From Haberlea rhodopensis (taxonomy: Eukaryota; Streptophyta; Magnoliopsida; Lamiales; Gesneriaceae), in NCBI GenBank assembly GCA_907163345.1, contig CAJQUN010000943.1, positions 62,001 to 126,000 of the forward strand: a stretch of 64,000 nt of DNA. The letters are read 5' to 3'. The translations under genes and the position numbers were made by a program. How positions within the stretch are numbered: position 1 is the stretch's first letter; the number at the start of each line of letters is the position of its first letter. A model generated the notes under the pieces. The model was not told the DNA's origin, searched no databases, and saw only the letters and a program-made list of their open reading frames with translations. Positions 10,989 through 24,699 of the stretch are shown here, one piece after another.

Positions 10989-13026
10989 CCATTAATTTCT
11001 GATGCCAATTCACATTATAGTTATTAGTATTTTTTATACATTTGTATATATTAAATATCGTATAAAGTATTACTCTAAAAAACATTTGTATAAAATATAA
11101 TTTTACGTAAAATAAGTTTTAGCTTTATAAAATATATTCTGTTCGTTAAATTTAATTATAGTTTTTTCGTAATATTATAATATAAATATATATAATTTTT
11201 GTATGTTTGTATTTAAATATTTAAAATTAATATAATATATTATTAATTAGATGAAATACTGTTTTGAAAATTAAAAAAAAGTAATATTTATATAGTAATA
11301 TTTTAGAAAGAATATAAAGAAATACACCAAAGGTTGATTACTTCTTCTTTCCTTGAAATTACAGGAAGAAAATAAAGTTTAAAAAAAACATACATTAATT
11401 ACAAAGAGCCTTCTTTTTTCTGTCGGGATAAAACCGAGAACAAATCCAAACTTCTTTTTTTTTTTAGCGTAAAACCAGATGTTATATTCAAACCACCAAC
11501 AAGTACAATAATTACAAAGCCCAACTATAGACAAGTACCAAAAGACACCCATACATATGATTATGAGTTTCACAGCACAAGTGCACGAGCTTAACCATGA
11601 AAAACCAACGACCATCCAAGCGAATCCGGGTCCCCTCAAACCAATTCGATGAGCGTGAATCGTAAAAGAGAATTGCCTTCCAAGATAGGTGAAGGTACAA
11701 TATAGGTGAAGGTACAATAACATATAAGCGAGAGACAAAAGCCCTACCGGTAATCCATCAGCAATAGAGCGTCGTTGAATGGTGCACAAAACCAAGATTG
11801 CTAGTAGTCAAAATCAAGTTATGCCCAAGCGGAGACACACAACCAAAAAAACCCCATTCACCAAACAAAAAAGGTGGACCAGAAAAGTACCTAAAAGGTA
11901 GATATTCAAAAACCGATATCCCAATACAACTACAGAAAAAAACATATCAACCAACCGACTCACATTGTAGCGAAACATAGATATAGATAGGGAATATAAT
12001 AAGCAAAATGGAGGAGCTAACACGAAAACCAGACATAATTAACAAGAAAATTACCCAGTTTCAGAACTTTTTTGTTCATGATAAAGGAAATGGTTTTTCA
12101 GTAGCAATAGGGAAAAACGTAGAAAATATAAGTAATATTTATTTGCTGTTCAGGAAGCAACACCTTTCTAATCTTGAGGTACTCTTTCTGTTTTTGGTTC
12201 CAGGTTTGGATTTTGGGGTGTTAATTTTTTTTTTAATTCTTCATTGATGTGGGTTTTTTCCTGGTTTCTGTTTTTTTTATTATTTCAAATGTTTGAAGCT
12301 TTTAGGGAATTTGAGATTTGAATTTTGCTCGAAGTTTGTTTCTTAGACTATATATATGTTGTTACTTTCGTTCTTCTGTAGATCTATTTTGGGATGCGAA
12401 ACCGGTTGAGATTTCTTTTTTATATGATGAAAATTCGAAACGATTGTTTTTTTATTGATACCTTCCGGAGGAAGGATCCTAATCTAATAACCTATACCCC
12501 GAAGAGAAACCTCAGAGAGTAGGCATGTCCGACCTCCGACCTCTGCTGTAAGAAACAATCCGCTCAGTTGTGCCATGGAATTCCTGAATGTGTTTTAGCC
12601 ATTGTTGCTGATCACAAAATTGCTTACCGGTGAAGTTATACATATGCCTGAATATTTTTCCAACAGCTGTCAAGCCACTCATAGACGACACAATATAAAT
12701 GAAACGATGTTCAATTTAACAAATTTATTGCCAAGCAACCAAAATTATTCTAATATGCATATGATCGTTACAAGACATCACTATCATCATCCAATGTAAC
12801 TGCAACATGCATCATGAGGCTTAGAATAAAAAAGGGAAAAGAAGAGGTCCCACTATGATGTGACAACAGTATGTGACCTGACAAATGTAAGGCTTGAAAC
12901 CCATAAACCTACATCCCAAGAAGAGACATTTTTCAAGGAGGCCATTAATGTGTTGGACAAGTTTAGAACAGAAACTCCCTGGGATGATTTTGCCAATCCA
13001 TTCAAACACGTAATGAGGTGATATTA
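10989..13026. other. Low-copy DNA, no gene assigned
   Basis: A 139-codon minus-strand open frame at 11379-11795 has no recognisable domain and looks like chance. On the minus strand around 12540-12620 the frame EFHGTTERIVSYSRGRR is open. The same sequence block (GGAATTCCATGGCACA to CAGAGGTCGGA) recurs at 27178-27230 and 29998-30055, so this is a shared, possibly exonic, segment of unknown identity. Confidence 0.4.
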
Positions 13027-14690
13027 AAGAGTTCCATCTTCCTTCCTTCATATTGTTTTAGTGATGAAAAAGCTGTCATATCCAGGAAACTATGTTTATT
13101 TGGAAATAGCACAATAGTTCTATGGCATTGTCTGAAACTACAACAGTCACAAACAATCCTCTAGACCTAGCAAGCATAATTTAACAGAATATAACAATAA
13201 ATATTTTGGCTATGGTACATCGGGATATTTAATATAATTACTTCTTAACAGTTTTCCAATTTAAACTGTTACCACACATAACTATTGCAGATACAGCCAT
13301 ACGAGGGATGAAACTACGCCAGTTAAGTAAACCATAAACCATAAGGCATATCTATGACTTTACTAGAATATCTCTGAAAAACACGAATACAACTTTCAAT
13401 TACATTTAAACGAACATGATAAACTGGCAAAGTAAATATAAAGCATATTGACTTATTGGAAACCTATGGTCTACCGGTTGTTATGCCAATAGCAGTGCCG
13501 AAAAGCTAAGTTGGTATGAAAGAATTGCGCATGTGTGAGTGAAAATTGTAGCTTGAATTCCATGAGAACTGGGAGGGGTTGTAAATGAATTGATAAACAA
13601 CCCAAGGATCTGATTTGAACCAGTCAATTTCGTAATTGAACTTTGATTAATATTCATTGAGTTGACTCTTCATCTCCCATGTTTGTGATGTTTATGGCAG
13701 TGGAGAAGTGTAGTTAATCTCCGGGAGGGAACAATGGGCTCTAAGTGCCTTATAATATGGAATTAATGATGTTATTGACGGGAATAATACATATTAGGTT
13801 ATTCTTGAAGTTGCTACTTTGCTTCCCTGTCATGTAATAATAATTTTTAATTCTCATGTCTTGAGAAAAAGGCACCACTATGTGAAAGATGAATCTGTTT
13901 TAGGAAGATTGTAAGTCTCACAGGCCTTGGTACTGTTATGTTTACGAAATTAAAGTACATTTTGCACTAACTGGGTTCTCTAAATCAAAGAATCATACTT
14001 GGCTCTCTACAAACCATATAGCTAAGAAGTATCATCTATTTCACGTTGTTTATTGTCACCAAACACACCGCTAGAACTTACACTATACCAGCCAAGTATT
14101 AGATGTTGACTTCTCCATTTGACATTTATATGCTGGCATGGCAAATCTATTTTTCTTTAGTTTTTTAGATATTTTACTTCATTAATATTTGATGTGGTTC
14201 TTCGCTTATACCACCATTCTCATAACTCAAAAATAGAGCTAATTTTCTTTAGTTGTTTAAATACTTCATCTCAATTAATACTTGCAATTATTGTAATTTT
14301 GTATGATAATTTTCAACAAGAGTAAGATATGCTCCAAATTAAAATAATTGAAAAAAGATAATAACTCTGAAGCTCCATATGGCATGGATATGATGATCAG
14401 TTCATGACATGAACAAATATTAATTTGAACACATGCCTTACCAGATCCATCTCTGAGTTCTTGTGATTAATAACAAAAAGCCATGGAATATGAAATTTCT
14501 CTCTTCCAACTTGAAATGATGTGCACATCATTCATTATCTCAAATAAAAAAAATAACCTGTACAAATAACATGAACATAAAGATGCCAATCGACAATATA
14601 AATTAAACTTGAAGTAAGTCCAAAAACATCACCATTACAAAATAATATCTCACAGTTTTCACATAGACTCATGTCGCATTTAGATTGATG
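13027..14690. repeat. Segmental duplication A, copy 1
   Basis: From GTTCCATCTTCC onward this segment recurs as a direct copy at 36643-38133 and as an inverted copy at 42956-45360 (without the inserts there). Matching landmarks include TTCTATGGCATTG, ACTGGGAGGGGTTGTAAATG, CTCCGGGAGGGAACAATGGG and ATTGTCACCAAACACACCGC. Copies differ by frequent point changes and small indels. No exon was securely identified in it; a minus-strand frame (14535-14837, with CENCEILFCNGDVFGL) is shared with the inverted copy. Confidence 0.85.
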
Positions 14691-16340
14691 GAAATCTAAT
14701 TCAAATGCAAACTGAGTTTCTTTCACCACCTGATATGTACAGTAGATGATATCAAGGAGATAGCCCGAGGCCATTAAAAAATTTGGGTATGCTAAAGAAA
14801 CGCAATCTATTAAATCACATATTGTGACGTTTGCCACAAAGATATAAGGTTATAATTGTCAGCTACTTGGGAAGTGATAGAAGCAGCACTAGACAAAAAT
14901 CTCATTTTGTTTCAGAGAAAACACTCGATGGAACAACAAAAGTAAAAAAAAATAATAAACGCACATAAAAGAATTCCATTTTGTACGGATCATCAGCTCC
15001 AGTGTAGAAATGCCTGCTCACCGAAATGAACTCCGATTTCATAAACCAAATAACAAAAATCCAAAAGCAAAATAAGGCAAACCTTATGCTAATATAAGTA
15101 GTATTGATGAAAATTAAATTACCATAGATTAACACCAATCTGCAATGCCTCCTGTTCATATCATGCCAAATCGTTCTCTCCTGCAAGGTTTTGAATCCTA
15201 CAACCATGGATAAATCATCGTGAAAATCCCTTGATAAATCATTTCAGACCTCGGATCAAAAAGAGTGACATACAGAGTGGTACTGCCACTTGCGACTCAT
15301 CGGCCAATGTCTCCAGGTCGATAACAAAGTGAATGAAACCTAACATATAGTTACAGCGCAACAAGCCATCCAGACTAACAAATTTATATAAATTAACAAT
15401 CCTCCAGGGTTGTAAAGAAAGAACCACTCATACCAAACATGAAATATTTATCATTGAATGCAACAGAAACTGATAATAAACCTTTCCAGAACAAAACTGG
15501 CACTTACCAGAAAGGTAACCGGGGTATGGGTGGATAAAGGCTCGGCAAGGAACACTTTGTTGACAGATAAATCACATAGTTTAGCAGGAAAAATCTGAGC
15601 TCCAAGCAGCAATTCAATTGATCACGATGTCACAAACAAAGTGTGCTACAAAAATGTAGATCGAGTCCAACGGCAGTAAAAGAATCAATATTCACACATT
15701 AAAACCACCAAACGAACTCCCCAATAATAACATGAACCTGCAACAGGGTGATCATTGATCTGGAATCGGATACAATATCGGCTGCCAGCAGCAAGAACTG
15801 GAATTCGATGAAGCAGCAAACACGGGAGAGATCTTAAAAGAAGCCATCGACAAGCAATTCGAAATTTTCTTTTCAGAAGGTTCAAATATCCTAATGCTGT
15901 CATTTTTAACACCCAAAACAGGAAATTTAAAAACCAAAGAAAATGAAAATATAGAAATCAGCCAGCCACGACGAGAAAGTATGATGATAGCTTCCTAATC
16001 CAGCTTTACCCAAGTCAATATAATCTTCTTGAGTTCACAAGCCTCTAGTGAGTAACCCATGGTACTCCTTTAGTACTTGAAAGCCAAACAATCAAATCAG
16101 AATCAGAGAAAAACAGAAGAAAAACAAATGCAGTCAAGTATACAAATTAGCAGCTATGCAAAGCCAAATACAACACCCCATTCACTTTCATAATTGATCA
16201 GAATTCACATGGCACTGACCTCAATGTTATCTCTTGACCACAAACAATTGGTCTCACAGAATATATTCCAATATGATACTGATCCATTAAACGAGAGAAA
16301 TAAATTAGTTCGCTCTGTTGAATCTTGATCCATGTTATGG
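14691..16340. other. Low-copy DNA, possible decayed exons on minus strand
   Basis: Minus-strand frames such as FVIDLETLADESQVAVPL (15298-15335 region) and FKTLQERTIWHDMNRR (about 15150-15190) look exon-like but match nothing I recognise. No gene is claimed. Confidence 0.25.
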
Positions 16341-16344
16341 CTTC

Positions 16345-16387
16345 CATCCATCTTTAAAATAAATAAATATATATATATATATATGTG

Positions 16388-16421
<34 letters not shown>

Positions 16422-16425
16422 TGAT
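16345..16425. repeat. TA microsatellite
   Basis: About 80 bp of (TA)n interrupted by TG steps. It generates a meaningless repetitive reading frame on the minus strand. Confidence 0.95.
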
Positions 16426-16454
16426 TAGAGAAGATACAATGCATACTAACATAG

Positions 16455-17010
16455 CTTAAAATTCCAATGCTCCCACTTCCCATAGTTTTTTAATTTTTTA
16501 TTCCCATCCTGAGAAGTAAAATCATCAAGCATATAAGTGGACAAAAGAACTTCAAATCGAATAAAGACACCTTAAAGTTCTTTTTCTTAAAAACTCTAAA
16601 ACAATAAATAAGGTACTATCTTGACTTGACAATTAGGTTTACACGAATTTTGCATAGTTTGCCTTGTGCATCACATCAAAACTGCTAAATCATAACCATC
16701 AGTCTGCATTTCAAGATTCAAATTAACGCAATATCTGATGCATCACGGAAGAGAAAGACAGGCACCGGGAAACAACCTGTTAAGGCTCAAAGTTTAAGCT
16801 TCCAAATCGAATGATTTGGAAGGTAGGTACGTCATTTTCCAAAGCCTATATATTTGGTTTTCGTTTTTCTAAAATCAATTACAATTTCCAATGAGCCAGT
16901 TCTTAGTACTTCAGACAAGTTAGGAATATTGGAACTTATAACTGCAGCATATTCTCTCTGCAAGTGTTTTCTTTTTTTCTTTCTCGTTTTTTTAGGATAC
17001 TGAATCTGAG
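16455..17010. repeat. Segmental duplication B, copy 1
   Basis: Runs from about TTAACATAGCTTAAAATTCC to AGCATATTCTCTCTGCAAGTG. It recurs at 38160-38699 and, from its inner part, at 39674-40040. In the other two copies a copia LTR has inserted directly after GGAAG, where this copy reads GCAAG, so this copy shows the pre-insertion site. Confidence 0.85.
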
Positions 17011-17420
17011 TAGGAATCATATGTTTCTATACTGACCATATTCTCACATATATGATGTTCAAGACCTCAACAGAAATTAACAAATAAAAATTTTCAGCAA
17101 TCCATGGAATGTGACTCTTCCTACGGTGCTATGTTATGCATGAAGATTCAAGAAGTCCTACATTTAGTATTATCTCACTCCTTAAAATTATGTTCAGTAG
17201 TCCTGCAGGCCCAAAGGCATCAGCATTTAGCTTATCAATGTGAAGTATGGTGAAATCAACTGATCTTAGAGACTTAAGTTTAGCATTTGGCACTTCAACA
17301 CAAAATTACACTCATCGACAACCTCAAGCTTCTCCAATTTTCTGCTACCATTAATAGAGGACAAGGACAAAGTAGAATCCAACTATCATTCAGGATTTCA
17401 TCATCCTCTAGCAACGTACA
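16825..17420 (-). pseudogene. Leucine-rich-repeat-like protein gene fragment (tentative)
   Basis: The minus strand reads LEKLEVVDECNFVLK (about 17310-17290), then, after a one-base slip, PNAKLKSLRSVDFTIL and DKLNADAFGPAGLLN. Further along (16860-16960) it reads REYAAVISSNIPNLSEV and LRTGSLEIVIDF. The spacing of leucines and the LEKLEV/LKSLRSVD phrases resemble leucine-rich repeats, as in plant F-box/LRR proteins. Frames are broken and no start is visible. The 16.9-kb piece occurs three times in the window with its sequence kept. Assignment is tentative; it may belong to the same locus as neighbouring unassigned frames. Confidence 0.3.
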
Positions 17421-17899
17421 ATAATTGGCTACATTTCTTCACAAACAAGTATGAGATGCAAGGAGTTGTCTTCCACAATTAACCCCAAGTTTGTCGGGCC
17501 AATGCCATTTGTTGTCACTGCATTCCATACCCGTCCTAAAATACCAAAAATATCAAAAGACAGACCAAAAATCAAAATCTCAAAACACCTTAATAAAGGT
17601 TACAAACATATCGTTAACACATACAGACAAGACATGATTTAGACTCTATTTCCAAACACTCACAAATATTTTCTATCAAGTGTATAAAAATACATTGAAA
17701 CACGTAAAACACAATGAATCAAGAGCAAGAGTTGCTCTTAATTTGAGAAAGTGAACTTGATATGATCCTATGTAATTTATCTATAAATTATTCTGCTTCG
17801 AGCTAAGGAAGCTCCAGCAAGCCCCAAAGAATATTAAAAAGATAAAAAAAATGGGTCTAAGAAAGAAAAACCATGATAGTCATTCCACGTAGCATTGCA

Positions 17900-19140
17900 A
17901 GAAGGATGATATGCCCTCGAGTGACGGTTCGGTATTCCTGCTGCCTGTCTACAAAGATACCAGCCTTGATAGCTGACGATAAAGCCAAGTCTATAGGATT
18001 AAAGAAAGCAATGACAGGGGACGCCAGTTCTTCGGAGTTATTGACAAGCATATTATATCCACTCCATCTTGTGTAGCCTACAAACATGAAACATAATAAT
18101 GAACTATCAACTTGAATGCATATGATGTTAAGGGGAGAGAATGTGAAACAAGAAACTCAAAACTTCGGTCTGCATTCCAGTATGCCAGCTACAATTATTT
18201 TCGTAAATTTATTTAATCTGGGTTACTAGCGTTATCCTCAGTACGTGCCTTAACAATATACTTTAACTAATTTACTTGTACGGTGTACCTGATCTATGGC
18301 AGCAACTATGTCTGCAGAAAAGCCTCCAAATCTTTTGTATAATGCCTTATAAACAGCAATACCACAAAATTAAGAAATAAAGCAGAATGTAAAGGACTTG
18401 AAAATTAAGTGTAAGCATGTTGCTATAGCTGCTGCCCTACAAATGAGAAACTTGAGTACAGAACATGAATGCAAATCAATTAGTTCGGTAAGTTTCATGA
18501 AGCGAAAGGAGTATATAGTTGATTGAAAATCCTTACTGTGAACGAGGAGCCTTACAACTGGCATTTCCAAAGCGATGTCCCATTATTTCCTGATGCAATA
18601 GCAGTTTTGTGCCAGTAAAATCACCTTATTTTATGCTAAAATATTTTCCAATACATAACGCCAGGTTTGTTTTTGTTATGATGAAAATACTTACGTCCCG
18701 TGGCCATCACCTCATAGGATGATGCATAGTCCTGAGTGGCATTAAATATCCCTCTGTTAATGGCAGAAGCTACAAAATGACACAACGTTTGACTTCCACA
18801 AATTCCATAAAAATGCACTATAACTATATATGGCTTGATGGGTGTATTGTCAGATAAACTGGGGTCTGTGGGATCGATCGATTCCAGTGTTGATGAATCC
18901 AATCACAATTCCTTCACCTAGTGTGTGAGTAGTGGCGGTTCTAGCTGGAAAATCCATAACCACAATCAACGCTTCTCTTTTCCTTGAAATTTTGTCAGCC
19001 TTCATAAAAAGGGAAAAAGATAGTCCAAGTATCCGTGAACAATACATGATACTAACCTGGTGTGGGGTGAGAAGAATTGCAAATCCATTGATTAGATAGG
19101 TTATGTTTAGTTGACTCAAAACACTGTAGACATAGTTCGG
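17900..19140 (-). pseudogene. SBT2-type subtilisin-like serine protease, pseudogene with canonical introns
   Basis: At least four exons can be followed on the minus strand. Exon a (about 19140-19057, donor GTTAGT) reads TYLINGFAILLTPHQ, the end of the inhibitor I9 prodomain. Exon b (18999-18695, donor GTAAG) reads ADKISRKREA and RTATTHT, then GEGIVIGFINTGI and RGIFNATQDYAS. Exon c (about 18355-18289, donor GTACAC) reads IAVYKALYKRFGGFSADIV. Exon d (18077-17900) reads TQDGVDIICLSITPKNWRP and FFNPIDLALSSAIKAG. These match SBT2 subtilases of plants. Damage: the catalytic Asp of the DTG motif is Asn; the segment between TTHT and GEG is deleted; one base is lost just before the catalytic-His GHGT motif; exon d is frameshifted at RP and again after AGIFV. 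No Ser-domain exons were found. The locus cannot encode a protease. Confidence 0.85.
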
Positions 19141-19170
19141 CTCTTTAATATATATTAGTTCATTTGGCAC

Positions 19171-20619
19171 CGCGCAGGATACACTTCAAAAAGTCAATTT
19201 ATCTTGGTTGGTATAAAGATATAAAAAGCTCCCATGTGAAGGTTAACAAGTTAAAAATTAATCATATAATCAAAAATCTATACAATTGAGGCTTTATATC
19301 TCTGACATATTCCAATACCATGATGGATGTAAGCACAATGCTCTGAAAATCTGCTAAATAACAAAATAATAATGAAGTAGTAACATTACAGAGTCGCATT
19401 ATGTACGTAACAACCAACGCCCCACGGAACTAAATTCCGGGAACGAGATTAATTTTCTTAAATATTTAGGTATTGTAAGAACATAAATATAAATGTAGTA
19501 ATTGAAATGGATGCACAACATAGAAATTACTATCATACCTGCACATAGATTTAAACGACAAACGCTTAAAAACTGAGAACAACGAAGAAAAAAGTGGCTT
19601 TAAAACAAGCTGCCCGAACTAAAAATATGAGCAACAATTCCAAACCAGAACCTTGAATTGTTCAGCCATTTATATAATTAAATGGCAAATGCCAACAAAA
19701 CGTCAGAAGCAAATACTTTGACAGTCAAAAATACATGCACCATGCGCTGTAAATATGATGTTTAGGCAGAGTTTTAGAGATAATGCAAGGTGATAGTCAA
19801 GTGGAAAGGACACTTACGAGAACAGCAAAATAATTTTACCTTTACTAAAACAAACAAATTGACTTGGATGGATGTGCACTAAATGGTGCTGACAAATCTG
19901 AAAGCCAACTGTCGAGTTGCAAGCTGGAATGCAAAGCTTTAAGAACGAAAGCCCCGTGCTAACTCAAAATAACATCTTCAAAAGATTCCAACCAAATACA
20001 GTGACATGGTAAAATCAAACCCAAGTGTCCTTAAATTCCAACCAAATCCAGTGACCTGCAAATGATAAAATTCCACTGAAGAACCATCATGTTGGCGATG
20101 AGCAAAGCGTGCGAATCAAATAACTTCCAACACCTAAATTTGTAACAAGAATCAGAGAACTTACATCCAAAGAGTGCCTGCACAAGCTCTGTTTGAGAAG
20201 ATGCTGCATATGCCAAATATTATGCCAGTGATCTCACCAAACCACGACACAAATTGGCAGGTAAGGGTCTAAACAAAAAAACACAAATCCTTGATGGCTT
20301 TCCAAATGAGGAATGCACCTTTATCACCCATGGCCGTGAAAAGCTGAATGTTGAAAATTGGATGTTATATCTAATCAACTACAAACTGTATCAAATACAA
20401 AAAAATATATATGAATGAATATTATATCAAAATACAGTAGGAAAATTGGAGAAGAAAACCAAGTTAATGATAATTTTGCTGGACAGCCACACATTTGATT
20501 AACTGTGCATTTGAGTTTTTTTGTAGATAATATACCGACCCGAGAGGACGTAGCCAATATGAAACGGTTTGCAGGTGCAAGAGCTAGGATAGGATGATTA
20601 ACTTTAGGTGTTGCTCTAT
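19171..20619. other. No gene recognised
   Basis: AT-rich low-copy DNA upstream (in minus sense) of the subtilase relic. The N-terminal exons of that gene were sought and not recognised. Confidence 0.4.
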
Positions 20620-21200
20620 GTCACGAACTTTAGGTGTTGCTCTATATTGGCCTGATTAACTTTAGATGTTGCTCTATATCGACCTGATTCTTTGATTTCT
20701 TTAAAGCCGAGAACTTTGACCGTAGAAAGGAACTCATAATTTGCCACATATAGCTGTGGGGAGAAGGAAAGAGGAAACAAAAGAGTGTCATTGCTCTATG
20801 TCAAGGACCTAAAATCAAAATATTCGAACCTGGTTTACTGGATCCACATTACTGACCCCGATAATGAGCCCACTGCACCAGCCAAGATACTAACAGTTCT
20901 ATAAAATACCACACAGACAAAACATGCCCCAAAACTTAATCCGAAAACCCAAGACACTGCAAATGGCACTGTTCATCGAGGAGGAGAAATAAGACTCACA
21001 ACACTGTTCACAGTACGATGTTCTCGCTTATTATTCCAACTCTAAAAACAAAAACAAGAAGTGCTATGAGAAGGAAATAGCATGCAACAAGCCATTTTTT
21101 TATTACAAGCTCAAATGAATTCCTCACAGGTACAAACCAGCTCAACAAAGTAAAGATAGAATGAAGTTCCTATCACTTTCAACCTACTTATCTCAAGGTA
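20620..21200. repeat. Segmental duplication C, copy 1
   Basis: Matches 41021-41280 and then, skipping about 1.15 kb, 42425-42960. Landmarks: CCTGATTCTTTGATTTC, AAGGACCTAAAATCAAAATATTCG, CATCGAGGAGGAGAAATAAGACTC and ATTCCTCACAGG. The skipped part in the other copy holds auxin-response-factor exons, so this copy carries a deletion, or the other an insertion, at ATAAAATACCACACAGACAAAAC. Confidence 0.85.
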
Positions 21201-24200
21201 CTTGCTAGAAGTGCACTGAAAACAGTTATTCTACTAAAGCATACGACTTTGTTGTATTATGTTCATTCATCTTTCCACAAAGCTGGATTTAATAGCAGCG
21301 ACAAACCGTAGTGCTTATTCCAAATAATTAGCAGACTACGATGCATGGCCAACAGAAAAAGAACAAAACAGAACACGATACATTGCCAAGAGAGAGAAAA
21401 AAACACAGATACAATACACCTCAAATAATTCCCGTAAAGTTGTGAGATGAGGTGTTGCCCAATGAAAACAAAAAAGCGGAATGATATTTTAATTGTCACC
21501 TCCAAAGATCATTAAAATGTACAATACTCGAGTTAGGCTTATTTAAAACATATACGGTACTAATCATGAAAGCTCAAAACACTATGCTCTACAGATAACC
21601 GTCGTGTCATGTAACCATGCTATCACATCCATCAAATTTTCAGAATTTCATATCAAGCAAACCGTTGGTTCAAAGAAAGACACCACATATTTAACAGCAC
21701 TTAAATGATAGAAATGTACTTACTTATCAAAGTAAGGAGATTAGAAACAACTTGACATTGAATGACAATTTTAAAGGTGAAGCTGTGAAACTACTGATCA
21801 GGAATTGCAAGTAATAATATTCAAACCATAAATCTAGCCAAACTGAGGAAGAAAGAATATAACATGATTGATAGATTTGGCACAATGTAGAGATAGTTAC
21901 ACAAGATGGATGTGTAGATACAAGTTATCCTTAATACCTCACACAAGTACCTTCCCCTCTTCCCCTGCATATGCTTTGCAGATAGACAGGAACACACTAA
22001 CACACACACACAAAAGAAAAGAAAGATGAATACATCTATACAAGCCAAAGAGCATGAATTCACCGTTTTTAAATAATCCAAAAACCAAACATAAAATTGG
22101 CATAGTCGCATAAAAAGTTGGTTTTTCTTTCCCCTAAGGTATTACTGTAATGCAATACAACATATACAAACTTTTTTTTCCAAAGATCATAAACAAGAAG
22201 GGAGGGGAACCTCAAATGTTCAAATTTGACGGTAATAACATCTTTAAAAATGTGCAGAACCTAATTTTTACAAGTTAAAACTCTGGGATAAAAAAACAAA
22301 TCACAACAAAAAATATATAAACCTACCAAGCCTCTAAGACATGCATCTATACCTAAATTTTAAATCATGCGCCAGTCCATCTCAAAATTCCTGAACCCAT
22401 CTTCATATTATTATTCACTACAACAATTATTAAATGTTACCTATATAAGGAAATAAACATGGAAAAATACTCAAAAAACATTAATAATAGAGGACTAACC
22501 TTTTCGATGTCAAACTACTTATGTATGCTGGGACAAAATATGGACAGAAATCATCAAATTTAATCAGAGCCGTGTAAGTAACAGTTTGAACTATATGTGC
22601 ACCGAAAATAATGCCGTACCAGCCAAAGGGAGGCAAGAATAACTTTGAACATGACCAACTCCCCTCCCGTGATGTATGATCTATTCACAATCTCGTTACA
22701 AAAGCGAAAATTGAGTGAATCAACAAAAAGATTTTGATTAATTTCATTGACATTATAATACCACAATTCAACCCTCTATATCAGTCCAATACACTATATT
22801 TTTGTAACAACACATGATTACTCCTCAAAAAAATTAACACGTGATTACCACTTACAAAACATCATCTCATAGAGATGCTATAAACACAATATCCCTCTAA
22901 CATATACATACATTAACATCACTGCACATCATCAATCACTATGATACATTCACCATACAACTATGATATTCTATAAGGAAAAATATTCTTAGGCTTAATA
23001 GTGACCGAACCAATCAAAAAGAAGCAATATGAAAGATTAGCTCAGCCTACATAAACAAATGGAAGAAAGAGAAATTCAACATCAACATTTCACATTCTCA
23101 TCAAATTATCCATACTTCTATGTAAATACATAAAACAGCCAAATTACCTCCTCTGACCAGGCGGAGCAAGTTCTTGATGCAAAAACAGCAGGCCTAATTT
23201 ACCCAACTTCACCACAAAAACATGTTCCAAAAGCAGTCGACATATGTTACAACAACACATACATGTATAAAAATCCATAGACAACCAAAACAACAGGAAA
23301 TTACCTTAGTAGACGAGGCACCAGAAGCGGTTTTCCGCCTAAAACACCCAACATCACGCCTTTAATTTTGTACCACCCAAAAACACCTAAATAATCAAAG
23401 CCCACAAGAAAACAAGCAAAAAAAATGCAAAACACGTAAATAAAAAAATACATAAGAAATGCATAATAGATCTCGAAGAGAACGCCAGGGATCCAAAGTG
23501 TAAGCAAGAAGAAAAAAAATTTGCATAGTGAGGTAGGAGAGCAAAACAAGAACAAGAAAATAAAAAAGCAAGAATATAAACATACAAGGCATCACCCATC
23601 GATGCAAACCGTCGCTTCATTGTGCATAGAGAAGACCAAATTTAATGCTTCCATAAACCTTTCACATGGCCCCTTCTGCGTGAACGCACAGAATTTGTTC
23701 CGGCCGCCTCTTGGATACACCAGGAGATCCGAATGCAAGGGGGTCAGTTAAATATATGTTCTAAAATAATTCATGTATGAACTCTCATCGTTATCTTCTC
23801 TCTCGTCTCTCATCTTCAAATCAGAACTCTCATCATTTTCTCTCATCTTCCTCCAAAAAATATACATACATAGAAATGGAATAAAAAATTGAATGCAACT
23901 TGTTGGCAACCTTTTTAGTTTCTATTTTTATAAGAGACTAGAACGAATTATTGTTTTATCAATTCATTTCAACTGAAAAGTTTGAACGCTTATAAACCCC
24001 TCTTTTTGTCCTAAATGCCTCCTCCCTTTCATCCGTTACTGCTCGCTTTCTTCTCGCCCTTTATTATCCCATGCATGGGTAATTTTTTTTAGCACTATTT
24101 AGTAGACCAGCCATTCCTTGGCGATTTGGATCCATGAGTTCAATCAAATTGGACATAATTGGCAGATGCATTTGCTGTCATTGAGATTAGCTCCCGTTCG

Positions 24201-24699
24201 AAATAAGGGGGAAATACTTTCTACCCATCATCCTATCCGAAGGCCGAACTTGATTACTATACAAATACAAGCACAAAAACAATGTGACCGTTTGCAGATT
24301 CGGCGTCTGGTTTTGTATCACATTAGTCTTCTAGCCCTGATGCCTATCAAAGAATTAGGCATGCCGAAGTGTAAACTGATCCATTGACCCTATCTTTTTT
24401 GGAGTTTGGGTATATTACCAACATGTTCGAAATCAATGCTTAAGAAATCTATTTTTTAGTATGAGTTTTTTGGGTTTGTTCTATTTTTAATTCTTTGATT
24501 CTTTGGAGAGTTTAATTTGTCAGAATTCATTCCTATATAATTTATCACTAGGTTTCTATCTTTTCAAGAAGTACGCAAGAAAAAAAAGGAAATTAAAAAT
24601 TAAAAGAAAAATTGGAAGAAAGAATTTGAGAAGTGCGTATAAGTGCACGATTCACATAAAACAAGTTGCATATTAAGGGAGAGCACCATTTTAATATAA
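21201..24699. other. Low-copy AT-rich DNA, no gene assigned
   Basis: Several minus-strand open frames of 60-100 codons are low-complexity, hydrophobic and unlike known proteins. The segment 23620-23750 is less AT-rich; its minus strand reads YPRGGRNKFCAFTQKGPCER, which could be a small exon, but nothing supports it further. The 90-codon plus frame at 24118-24387 was not recognised. Confidence 0.35.

Noticed and set aside
11379..11795. 138-codon minus-strand open frame
   Set aside because: Trp/Tyr/Phe-rich composition, a poly-Lys run from a homopolymer, and no recognisable motif; probably chance.
16205..16483. Open frame with a YIYIYIYI run
   Set aside because: It is the TA microsatellite read in frame.
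24118..24387. Possible organellar DNA insert or gene
   Set aside because: The 89-codon frame and surrounding sequence did not match any plastid or mitochondrial gene I could recognise.
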